Below are positions 1 to 5,721 of a stretch of 6,501 bases of DNA, in pieces. Within the stretch, counting starts at the first letter, position 1. Each line of letters opens with the position of its first letter. Source of the DNA: an uncultured Clostridia bacterium. GTDB lineage: Bacteria; Bacillota; Clostridia; Oscillospirales; Ruminococcaceae. The stretch spans positions 1 through 6,501 of the forward strand of contig CALMXN010000152.1 of assembly GCA_937871145.1 (NCBI GenBank), in the 5' to 3' direction. The translations under genes and the position numbers were made by a program. A model generated the notes under the pieces. It was not told the origin of the DNA. It ran no database searches and was given only the letters and a program-made list of their open reading frames with translations.

Positions 1-133
1 CATCATCAAAAAACATCTCATAGAAATCCCCGAGTCTGAAGAACAATATATGATGCATAAAAGATTTTTTTATATCAATATATTGCTGCATCATCGGGGA
101 TACATTTGAAACATCTACTTCAGCTAATTTCAA
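1..133 (-). CDS. mutS: DNA mismatch repair protein MutS, N-terminal fragment (cut by window edge)
   Basis: This is the first 44 codons of MutS, the ATPase that recognises mismatched and looped bases after replication and starts repair with MutL. The visible part belongs to the mismatch-binding domain I. It carries the family hallmark SPMMQQY near residue 12, then FFRLGDFYEMFFDD at 31-44. Phe37 and Glu39 match the conserved Phe-X-Glu that stacks on and contacts the mismatched base. I place the start at a TTG (131-133): an AGGAG ribosome binding site lies 9 bases upstream (143-147), an in-frame TGA sits just before it, and the next ATG is only codon 14. The ribosome binding site overlaps the stop codon of the upstream YlbF-family gene, so the two are probably translationally coupled in the miaB operon. 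The remaining roughly 800 residues, including the ATPase domain, lie outside the window. The identity is clear despite the short fragment. Confidence 0.93.
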   Translation of the reverse strand, partial: MKLAEVDVSNVSPMMQQYIDIKKSFMHHILFFRLGDFYEMFFDD

Positions 134-145
134 GCTTTTTCACTC

Positions 146-556
146 CTAGTGGCAACCTGAACAAGAGCCACAGCTACCTGAACAGGAAGATGATACTTCG
201 ACAGGACAAGTCAATGGATCTTCGCCGTTTGCTGACATAGTAATAACCATATTAACCTGTGAAAGAAGAGTATCCATTTCATTCTTTGCATCATTGAATT
301 TACTCATATTTTCATTAGCCATAATATTTCCGTAAAGAGATTTGATTTCAGAATCAAGCTCGCTTAATTTTTGCTGATTTTTTTCAGCTTTCGACATTTC
401 AGTATTAAGCTGAACTCTCTTCATGTTAAACTCCTGAATCATCTTCTGAAGTTCTTCATCATTATCATTACTTGTCTTAGCCTGCTGATATTTTGCATAT
501 CTTTCATCAGCCTGCAATGCTACACCAAGTTCTCTTGCTTTATCAATTACGTTCAT
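146..556 (-). CDS. YlbF/YmcA (RicF/RicA) family protein with Cys-rich C-terminal tail
   Basis: A 136-residue soluble protein, mostly helical and charged, with a likely coiled coil over residues 30-105. It resembles the YlbF/YmcA family. In Bacillus subtilis these proteins form the RicA-RicF-RicT complex, which binds iron-sulfur clusters and affects RNase Y-dependent RNA processing, sporulation, competence and biofilm formation. Position supports the YmcA/RicA branch: in B. subtilis ymcA lies just after miaB (ymcB) and a little before mutS, as here. The last 20 residues are striking, with five cysteines (117, 125, 129, 132, 135) spaced by Ser and Gly and a terminal His136. That is a plausible metal or Fe-S ligand set, by inference only. 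The ATG start has an AGGGG site (566-570) 9 bases upstream, and the gene begins 15 bp after miaB. Family assignment is fairly sure; exact orthology (YlbF or YmcA) and function are not. Confidence 0.85.
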   Translation of the reverse strand: MNVIDKARELGVALQADERYAKYQQAKTSNDNDEELQKMIQEFNMKRVQLNTEMSKAEKNQQKLSELDSEIKSLYGNIMANENMSKFNDAKNEMDTLLSQVNMVITMSANGEDPLTCPVEVSSSCSGSCGSCSGCH

Positions 557-571
557 TTTTTTATTCCCCTT

Positions 572-1963
572 TTATTCTTTTATTTCACCAAGCAAAGCCC
601 AGTTAGTAATTTTATCAATTCTGACATCAACAAATTGTCCTATCAAAGACTTATCACCTTTGAATTCAACAATTATATTTTCATTATTCTTACCCGTCAG
701 ATAAGTATTATCTTTTTTGCCTTCGCCCTCAACAAGCACTCTGACAGTTTTGTTAAGGTATCTTGAAAATCTGTCTGTTACAATTTCACGCTGAATCAGA
801 AGAAGTTCTCTAAGCCACTTTCCTTTTATTTCATCGGAAATATCATCAGACAATTCTGCCGCTTTTGTCCCAGACCTTTTTGAATAAACGAAAGTATAAA
901 GATTATCAAAGCCAACACGCTTTATTGCTTTGATTGTCTCAAGGTACTCCTCAAAGGTTTCACCAGGGAAACCGACAATAATATCAGAAGAAAATGAAAA
1001 ATCAGCTTTTTTGCTCCTCGCATAATCAACAATTTTATAATAATCTTCAATTGTATATTTACGGTTCATTGCTTTGAGAATTCTATTACTTCCCGCCTGA
1101 AAAGGTAGATGTAGATGCTTGCAGACCTTGTCGCATTCTATAATTGCGTCGATAAGTTCATTTGTTGCATCCTTTGGATGAGAACTAACAAATCTTATTC
1201 TAAAGTCACCTTCAATTTTGTTAAGTTCTCGCAATAATCGTGGGAAACCATTAGCATATGAATTAACATTCTGCCCCAGCAGAGTAATTTCCTTATATCC
1301 TTGGCTGACAAGTCTTTTTACTTCACATATAATTTCTTCAGGCTTTCTGCTTTTTTCTCTTCCTCTGACATATGGTACAATACAATATGTGCAGAAATTA
1401 TTGCATCCATACATTATCGGTACACTTGCTTTAATTTTATCCTCACGGAGAACATCAATACCTTCAATAATTTCTAAATTATTTACTTCAAGATTAAATA
1501 TCCTTTTTCTCTGAGTCAGTAATTCATAAAGCATCTCAGGTAACTTATGAAAGACATATGTTCCAAAAACAAGGTCAACCTGAGGATATGTTTTCTTTAT
1601 TTTGTCAGCAATATGTTGCTGCTGAGCCATACAACCGCATATCCCAATAATAAGATTATTGTTCTTTGCTTTAAGGTGCTTAAGCTCGCCGATATTACCA
1701 AAAACTCTTGACTCTGCGTTCTCACGGACTGCACAAGTGTTATATATGATTAAATCAGCTTTTTCCTGATTATCAGTAAAACCATATCCAATTTGTGCAA
1801 GCATTCCTTTGATTTTTTCGCCGTCACTGACATTCTGCTGACAGCCGAAACTGTGGATATGAGCCAGCGGAGGAGCTTCAACATACAAACTGTCGATGAT
1901 GTCTTTAACCTTAATTATATATTCATTTTGAGATTGCATATTAATAGAAATTTCCTTATTCAA
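572..1963 (-). CDS. miaB: tRNA-2-methylthio-N6-dimethylallyladenosine synthase MiaB
   Basis: MiaB is a radical-SAM methylthiotransferase. It adds the 2-methylthio group to i6A37 next to the anticodon of tRNAs reading UNN codons. The 463-residue protein has the usual length and domain order. The N-terminal UPF0004 domain carries cluster-binding Cys41 (SFGCQQN), Cys77 (NTCAVRE) and Cys111 (GICGCMAQ). The radical-SAM domain has CNNFCTYC with Cys187, Cys191 and Cys194, followed by PYVRGREKSR, LLGQNVNSY and SSHPKD. A TRAM RNA-binding domain spans about 399-461. The frame stays open far upstream to 2293, but that extension crosses the promoter and the divergent gene and is not real. I chose the TTG at 1961-1963, which has GAGGAG six bases upstream. 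An in-frame ATG at 1985-1987 sits at the predicted transcription start and lacks a leader. It is the first gene of the operon with the YlbF-family gene and mutS. Confidence 0.96.
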   Translation of the reverse strand: MNKEISINMQSQNEYIIKVKDIIDSLYVEAPPLAHIHSFGCQQNVSDGEKIKGMLAQIGYGFTDNQEKADLIIYNTCAVRENAESRVFGNIGELKHLKAKNNNLIIGICGCMAQQQHIADKIKKTYPQVDLVFGTYVFHKLPEMLYELLTQRKRIFNLEVNNLEIIEGIDVLREDKIKASVPIMYGCNNFCTYCIVPYVRGREKSRKPEEIICEVKRLVSQGYKEITLLGQNVNSYANGFPRLLRELNKIEGDFRIRFVSSHPKDATNELIDAIIECDKVCKHLHLPFQAGSNRILKAMNRKYTIEDYYKIVDYARSKKADFSFSSDIIVGFPGETFEEYLETIKAIKRVGFDNLYTFVYSKRSGTKAAELSDDISDEIKGKWLRELLLIQREIVTDRFSRYLNKTVRVLVEGEGKKDNTYLTGKNNENIIVEFKGDKSLIGQFVDVRIDKITNWALLGEIKE

Positions 1964-1994
1964 TGTATTCTCCTCTTTTGTAAACATATATAAT

Positions 1995-2023
1995 ATTATA
2001 GCATAACAGGCAACATTTATCAA
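1995..2023 (-). promoter_or_regulatory. Sigma-A promoter of the miaB operon
   Basis: Read leftward, the -35 box TTGATA (2018-2023, 5/6 to consensus) is followed by a 17-base spacer and a perfect -10 TATAAT (1995-2000). The -10 is preceded by TG one base away, so it is an extended -10. Transcription should begin near 1986-1989, about 25 bases before the miaB TTG start. This supports the TTG over the ATG at 1987. Confidence 0.85.
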
Positions 2024-2070
2024 CAAATTAATACATATTAATTTTGTTAATATTAGCATACGAAAAATAA

Positions 2071-2098
2071 TGCAAATCATAAAAATATATGCTATAAT
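2071..2098 (+). promoter_or_regulatory. Promoter of the DnaD/helicase-loader operon
   Basis: A perfect -10 TATAAT (2093-2098) with an extended TG element (2090-2091) lies 31 bases before the DnaD-like ATG. No good -35 exists at the right distance; TGCAAA at 2071-2076 matches only half the consensus. The extended -10 probably carries the promoter. Predicted start is near 2105, giving a leader of about 25 bases. Confidence 0.7.
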
Positions 2099-2129
2099 AT
2101 GAAATACATAATTTAAAACTGGGGTTAAT

Positions 2130-3131
2130 ATGGAATATAATATACTAATTAAAAACTGGGGCAGAATGTTCACTGTTCCCTGTACTGTTGTTGATGAATA
2201 CATAAAACTTGCAAGTGGTAATGCTGTTAAAGTATTGCTTTGTTTGTTGTGCAGTAATTCAAATAAATTTAAATCCGAAGATATAGCTTCCATGACGGGA
2301 ATTAATACTTCAGAAGTTGATGATGCTATTGAATTCTGGTGCCAGCTTGAAGTTATAGAAAATATAAATAAACCAACCAGAGTTAAAGATACTGAAAAAG
2401 AAGTAATTGTTCAGAAGCAAGAAAAAAAATCTATTATTGAAGCCGAAAACCCAGCAAAAAATTCTCTTTCTACTAAAACTTCAGTTAAGTACTCGCCGAA
2501 GGAAATTGAAAAAATAGTTCAGAACTCTGCTGATTTAAAATTTATGATGGACAACATTCAAACGGTATTAAAAAAACCTATTACATATACAGAACAATGC
2601 TCCCTTGTTAATCTGCACGAGTACTATGGCTTTTCTGTCAGCATAATTCTTATGCTGTTTGACTATTGTCAAAGTATAGGTAAGACAAGAATTGCATATG
2701 TTGAAGCTATTGCAAAAGACTGGTTTCAACGTGATATTATAACACACGAGGCTGTTGAAAAAGAAATTATAAGATTGATTGACTATAATTCCTTTGAAAA
2801 TAAAGTCAAATTCGCTTTTGGATTAGAAACAAGACCTTCCCCAAAGCAGAAAAAATTCATTGATGACTGGATGAAGCTAGGTTTAAGCATTGATATGATT
2901 ACTTTTGCATATGAAAAATGTGTTGATAATACTAATAAATTAAGCTTTGAGTACATAAATAAAATCCTTGTAAGCTGGTCTGAAAACAAATACACAAAAA
3001 GAGAAGATGTTATTTCTAAAGAGCAAAAACCAGTACAACGTACAGAAATGAAATCCGAAAAGAAAAATGAACACTCATATGACCTTGATGAAATATTTAA
3101 AAAGTCATTCAGGACTGCAACAAAAAACTAA
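2130..3131 (+). CDS. DnaD domain protein (primosome component)
   Basis: A 333-residue DnaD-like replication protein. In Gram-positive bacteria DnaD/DnaB-type proteins bind and remodel DNA and, with DnaI, help load the replicative helicase at origins and stalled forks. Residues 1-78 fit the DnaD N-terminal winged-helix domain, with the typical NWGRMFTVP near the start and VVDEYIKLASG after it. A polar Lys/Glu-rich linker covers about 80-120. Two C-terminal DnaB_2-type domains follow, at about 125-205 and 225-285. Each ends in the DNA-binding YxxxIxxxW motif (Tyr190-Trp198 and Tyr275-Trp283). A charged tail ends in YDLDEIFKKSF. The ATG at 2130 keeps the conserved N-terminal motif but has only a weak TGGGG site 5 bases upstream. 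The second ATG (2166) would remove it. The helicase-loader gene begins 11 bp downstream, as expected for a primosome pair. Whether it is the orthologue of B. subtilis DnaD or DnaB cannot be settled here. Confidence 0.9.
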   Translation: MEYNILIKNWGRMFTVPCTVVDEYIKLASGNAVKVLLCLLCSNSNKFKSEDIASMTGINTSEVDDAIEFWCQLEVIENINKPTRVKDTEKEVIVQKQEKKSIIEAENPAKNSLSTKTSVKYSPKEIEKIVQNSADLKFMMDNIQTVLKKPITYTEQCSLVNLHEYYGFSVSIILMLFDYCQSIGKTRIAYVEAIAKDWFQRDIITHEAVEKEIIRLIDYNSFENKVKFAFGLETRPSPKQKKFIDDWMKLGLSIDMITFAYEKCVDNTNKLSFEYINKILVSWSENKYTKREDVISKEQKPVQRTEMKSEKKNEHSYDLDEIFKKSFRTATKN

Positions 3132-3142
3132 AGGAGTAATAT

Positions 3143-4129
3143 ATGATTTATAGTAAAGAGGTTTTTACTCAGGCTGAAACTGAAATAAGCCGAAGACATA
3201 TACAAGCTTTGACAATTTTTGAGCAAAGACAGACTGAAATTGAAAATATTGCTCCAGAAATTGCTGCGGTTAATAGTCAGTTGATTAACACAAGCGTTGA
3301 GCTTTCAAAAGCAATCATGAACAAGAACAATAATGTTAAGGAAGCTATTGAAAAAATAAAGGAAGCTAATCTTGAATCACAAAAAATTATAAAAATTCTT
3401 TTAAAAGATTTTGGCTTCCCTGAAGATTATCTTGACCTTCACTACACCTGTGAAAAATGTAATGATACAGGATATGTAAAAGGCATACGTTGTGAATGCT
3501 TTAATGAGCTTTTAAAAAAATATGCTGTAAAAGAAATTAACCGAAACAGCAATATCAAGCTTGAAGATTTCAGTGACTTCAACCTAAACTATTACCCTGA
3601 AACGGTTGATGAAGGAACCGGAATAGTTCCACGACTTGAAATGGCTGCTAATCTTAACTTTTGCAAGCATTATGTAAATGATTTTTCTGATAAGTCACCA
3701 AGCCTCTTCTTTATTGGAAAAACCGGTCTTGGCAAAACATTTTTATCATCTGCCATTGCGAAAGATTTATTGCAGAAGGGGTATAATGTTGCATTTGACT
3801 CAATACAGAACTTCCTTCGTGCTATTGAAAATGAACATTTCGGTCGTGTGGTGAATACTGATACTCTACAAACCTTAATTGACGCTGATCTTGTTATCCT
3901 TGATGATCTTGGTTCGGAATTTTCATCACCTTTCTATTCAACAGCACTTTATAATGTAATTAATTCAAGACTAAATAAAGAGTTACCTACCATAATAAGT
4001 TCAAATCTTTCACTTAGTGAACTTCAGAATAAATATGATGACCGAATTATATCGCGAATTACAGGAATGTATGCGATAATCAATTTTATCGGAAAAGATA
4101 TAAGATTTATTCATGCAATGAACAAGTAA
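3143..4129 (+). CDS. DnaC/DnaI-like AAA+ ATPase, replicative helicase loader
   Basis: A 328-residue ATPase of the DnaC/DnaI family, which loads the hexameric replicative helicase onto single-stranded DNA. The N-terminal part (1-95) is helical and probably coiled coil. A zinc-binding cluster follows: Cys103, Cys106, Cys117 and Cys119 (CxxC-x10-CxC), as in DnaI, where this region contacts the helicase. The AAA+ domain fills the C-terminal half. It has Walker A GKTGLGKT (192-199), Walker B LVILDDLG (250-257, acidic Asp254/Asp255), a sensor-1 type Asn288 in ISSNLS, and DDRIISRITG (299-308) whose arginines are candidates for the arginine finger. A strong AAGGAG site (3131-3136) lies 6 bases before the ATG and overlaps the end of the DnaD-like stop codon, suggesting coupled translation. 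A terminator follows at once, so this is the last gene of a two-gene operon. I left the symbol blank because dnaC means the helicase itself in Bacillus. Confidence 0.92.
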   Translation: MIYSKEVFTQAETEISRRHIQALTIFEQRQTEIENIAPEIAAVNSQLINTSVELSKAIMNKNNNVKEAIEKIKEANLESQKIIKILLKDFGFPEDYLDLHYTCEKCNDTGYVKGIRCECFNELLKKYAVKEINRNSNIKLEDFSDFNLNYYPETVDEGTGIVPRLEMAANLNFCKHYVNDFSDKSPSLFFIGKTGLGKTFLSSAIAKDLLQKGYNVAFDSIQNFLRAIENEHFGRVVNTDTLQTLIDADLVILDDLGSEFSSPFYSTALYNVINSRLNKELPTIISSNLSLSELQNKYDDRIISRITGMYAIINFIGKDIRFIHAMNK

Positions 4130-4132
4130 AAA

Positions 4133-4161
4133 AACAGCACTTCAATTTTTGAAGTGCTGTT
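4133..4161. terminator. Bidirectional intrinsic terminator between the helicase-loader gene and tyrS
   Basis: A perfect 13-bp stem (4133-4145 pairing with 4149-4161) closes a 3-base TTT loop. Rightward, it is followed by a T-tract at 4164-4169. Leftward, the A-run 4128-4134 supplies the U-tract after the stem. It can therefore end transcription from both convergent operons. The right-hand T-tract overlaps the first bases of the tyrS stop codon (4168-4170). Confidence 0.93.
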
Positions 4162-4167
4162 ACTTTT

Positions 4168-5397
4168 TTAAGAAAGAATTATTTTGTGAAATACTTTCTT
4201 TCCCTTTTTAATAATAATAAAGCCTTCAGCAAAATCTTCTTTTGAAAGATTAAGTGCATTTGCATCTGCCTTTTTATCATTTACTGAAACACCGTCCTGC
4301 ATTACAAGACGTCTTGCCTCGCCCTTTGATAAGCAAAGTGAAGATTTAACAATAAGATCAAGAATAGATACATTTCCATCAACAAAATCAGCATCAGTAA
4401 TTTCTGTTGTAGGCATATCATCTGATGCACTTCCTGCGCCGAATACAGTTTTTGCTGCATCAAGACATTTTTGTGCCTCTTCTTCTGAGTGAACCATTTT
4501 TGTAACTTCAAAAGCAAGAATTTCTTTTGCTTTATTAAGTTCACTACCCTGCCACTTTTCCATTTCCTCAATTTCTTCAATAGGCAGGAATGTCAAAAGC
4601 TTCAGGCAATTGATAACATCATCATCGCCGACGTTTCTCCAATACTGGAAGAAGTCATAAGGTGAGCATTTTTCTGGATCAAGCCATAAAGCACCCTTTT
4701 CAGTCTTACCCATCTTCTTACCTTCTTTTGTTGTAAGAAGCGTGAATGTCATACCGTAAACTTCTTTTCCTTCAACACGTCTGACAAGATCAACACCATT
4801 AATAATATTTGACCACTGATCATCTCCGCCAAGCTCCATTTTTACATCAAACTCTTTATTCAAATGCAGGAAGTCATAGCTCTGCATTAGCATATAGTTA
4901 AATTCAAGGAAGCTTAATCCCTTTTCAAGACGTGACTTAAAACATTCAGCAGTAAGCATTTTATTTACTGAGAAATATCTTCCGATATCTCTTAGGAACT
5001 CAATATAGTTCATATTCATAAGCCAGTCGCCATTCTTGACCATCAACGCTTTGTTATCACCAAATTCAATGAACTTTGACATCTGTCTTTTAAAGCACTC
5101 TGCATTATGATTTATTTCATCGACAGTGAGCATTTTTCTCATATCAGTTTTACCTGTTGGGTCACCAACCATTGTTGTTCCTGTTCCTAAAAGTGCAACT
5201 GGAATATGCCCAGACATCTGCAATCTTTTCATAACAACAAGCTGTAAAAAGTGCCCAACATGAAGGCTGTCAGCTGTTGCATCAAATCCAATGTAGAATT
5301 TTACACCCTTCTGTGTATCAAGCAGTTCTTTAATTTTTTCTTCATTAGTAGTCTGTGCAACAAGACCACGTCTTTTTAGTTCTTCAAAAATAGTCAT
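4168..5397 (-). CDS. tyrS: Tyrosyl-tRNA synthetase (tyrosine--tRNA ligase)
   Basis: A class I aminoacyl-tRNA synthetase that activates tyrosine with ATP and charges tRNA-Tyr; it acts as a cytoplasmic homodimer. Its 409 residues are the normal length. The HIGH-type motif is HVGH (46-49) and the KMSKS-type loop is KMGKT (228-232), a usual variant in bacterial TyrRS. Tyrosine-pocket residues are in place: Tyr35 (FYIGFD), Tyr168, Gln172 and Asp175 (NYMLMQSYD), and Gln194 in GGDDQWSN. GDPTGKT lies at 78-84. The C-terminal S4 RNA-binding domain covers about 343-405. A strong AAGGAG site (5404-5409) is 6 bases before the ATG. Expression should be controlled by the T-box leader just upstream, with its own promoter. 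The gene ends against the shared terminator. Confidence 0.97.
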   Translation of the reverse strand: MTIFEELKRRGLVAQTTNEEKIKELLDTQKGVKFYIGFDATADSLHVGHFLQLVVMKRLQMSGHIPVALLGTGTTMVGDPTGKTDMRKMLTVDEINHNAECFKRQMSKFIEFGDNKALMVKNGDWLMNMNYIEFLRDIGRYFSVNKMLTAECFKSRLEKGLSFLEFNYMLMQSYDFLHLNKEFDVKMELGGDDQWSNIINGVDLVRRVEGKEVYGMTFTLLTTKEGKKMGKTEKGALWLDPEKCSPYDFFQYWRNVGDDDVINCLKLLTFLPIEEIEEMEKWQGSELNKAKEILAFEVTKMVHSEEEAQKCLDAAKTVFGAGSASDDMPTTEITDADFVDGNVSILDLIVKSSLCLSKGEARRLVMQDGVSVNDKKADANALNLSKEDFAEGFIIIKKGKKVFHKIILS

Positions 5398-5427
5398 AAT
5401 TTTCTCCTTAATTAATTTAATACAAAC

Positions 5428-5464
5428 AAAAATCCTCTGTCAAGTAAAAATACTTAACAGAGGA
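5428..5464 (-). terminator. T-box attenuator terminator upstream of tyrS
   Basis: Read leftward, a 14-bp stem (5464-5451 with 5446-5433, one G-U wobble) closes a 4-base loop and is followed by five U residues (5432-5428). It ends transcription before tyrS when tRNA-Tyr is charged. The 5' arm contains CCTC, which can pair instead with GAGG of the T-box motif to form the antiterminator, so the two folds exclude each other. Confidence 0.9.
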
Positions 5465-5685
5465 CGATTAACATACAAAATGTTACCCCGTGGTACCACC
5501 TCAATTTGCTGAAATTATATTTCAGCCTCATTGACACTATAACGGGTGCAAAACCGTATATTCCTACTTATATGTTCAGAATATAAGCTCCAAGACGTAT
5601 TCACAAAAATCTAAATGCCTTTTTCCAGCAACCAAAGGCTCTCTGTAATTATCAATTAATGCTACTTGCTCTCTTCATAGCTTTT
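5428..5685 (-). ncRNA. T-box riboswitch leader of tyrS (tyrosine specifier UAC)
   Basis: This leader binds uncharged tRNA-Tyr and then lets transcription continue into tyrS. Stem I spans about 5683-5585, closed by AAGCT/AGCTT. Its specifier loop has AGTA on the 5' side (5666-5663) and GAATAC on the 3' side, placing codon TAC (Tyr) at 5599-5597. A distal GC-closed hairpin with the GGTTGCTGG loop fits the usual apical region (about 5639-5617). A CTTATAT/ATATAAG hairpin and a CGG/CCG hairpin follow, then an 8-bp hairpin at 5526-5508. The T-box motif GAGGTGGTACCACGG lies near 5502-5488. In the antiterminator, GAGG pairs with CCTC and ACG with CGT, leaving the seven-base bulge TGGTACC. Its UGGU pairs with the ACCA end of a tRNA with A73, as in tRNA-Tyr. 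Base pairing is judged by eye; the exact 5' end is inferred from the promoter. Confidence 0.93.
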
Positions 5686-5690
5686 GTATT

Positions 5691-5719
5691 ATGTTATCAC
5701 AATTGAAAAATAATGTCAA
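5691..5719 (-). promoter_or_regulatory. Sigma-A promoter of the tyrS T-box leader
   Basis: Read leftward, a perfect -35 TTGACA (5714-5719) is followed by a 17-base spacer and -10 TAACAT (5691-5696, 4/6) with an extended TG (5698-5699). Predicted transcription start is near 5685, right at the base of T-box Stem I. The -35 begins two bases beyond the recN stop codon. Confidence 0.8.
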
Positions 5720-5721
5720 TG

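Noticed and set aside
371..766. Rightward open frame antisense to the YlbF-family gene and miaB
   Set aside because: It is a Phe/Ile-rich shadow of the opposite strand, with no recognisable family and no room as a gene between the tightly packed operon members.
1218..1514. Rightward open frame inside miaB
   Set aside because: It is antisense to the radical-SAM core of miaB, whose coding is unmistakable.
1964..2293. An N-terminal extension of miaB to 2293 with hydrophobic segments that look like membrane helices
   Set aside because: It crosses the miaB promoter and overlaps the divergent DnaD-like gene. The apparent helices come from AT-rich intergenic sequence, and MiaB has no such domain.
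4302..4580. Leftward Lys/Leu-rich frame inside tyrS
   Set aside because: It is an out-of-frame reading of tyrS with low-complexity composition.
4702..4716. KMGKT in place of KMSKS in TyrRS as a possible damaged active site
   Set aside because: Bacterial TyrRS commonly carries KxGKT-type loops, and all other catalytic residues are intact.
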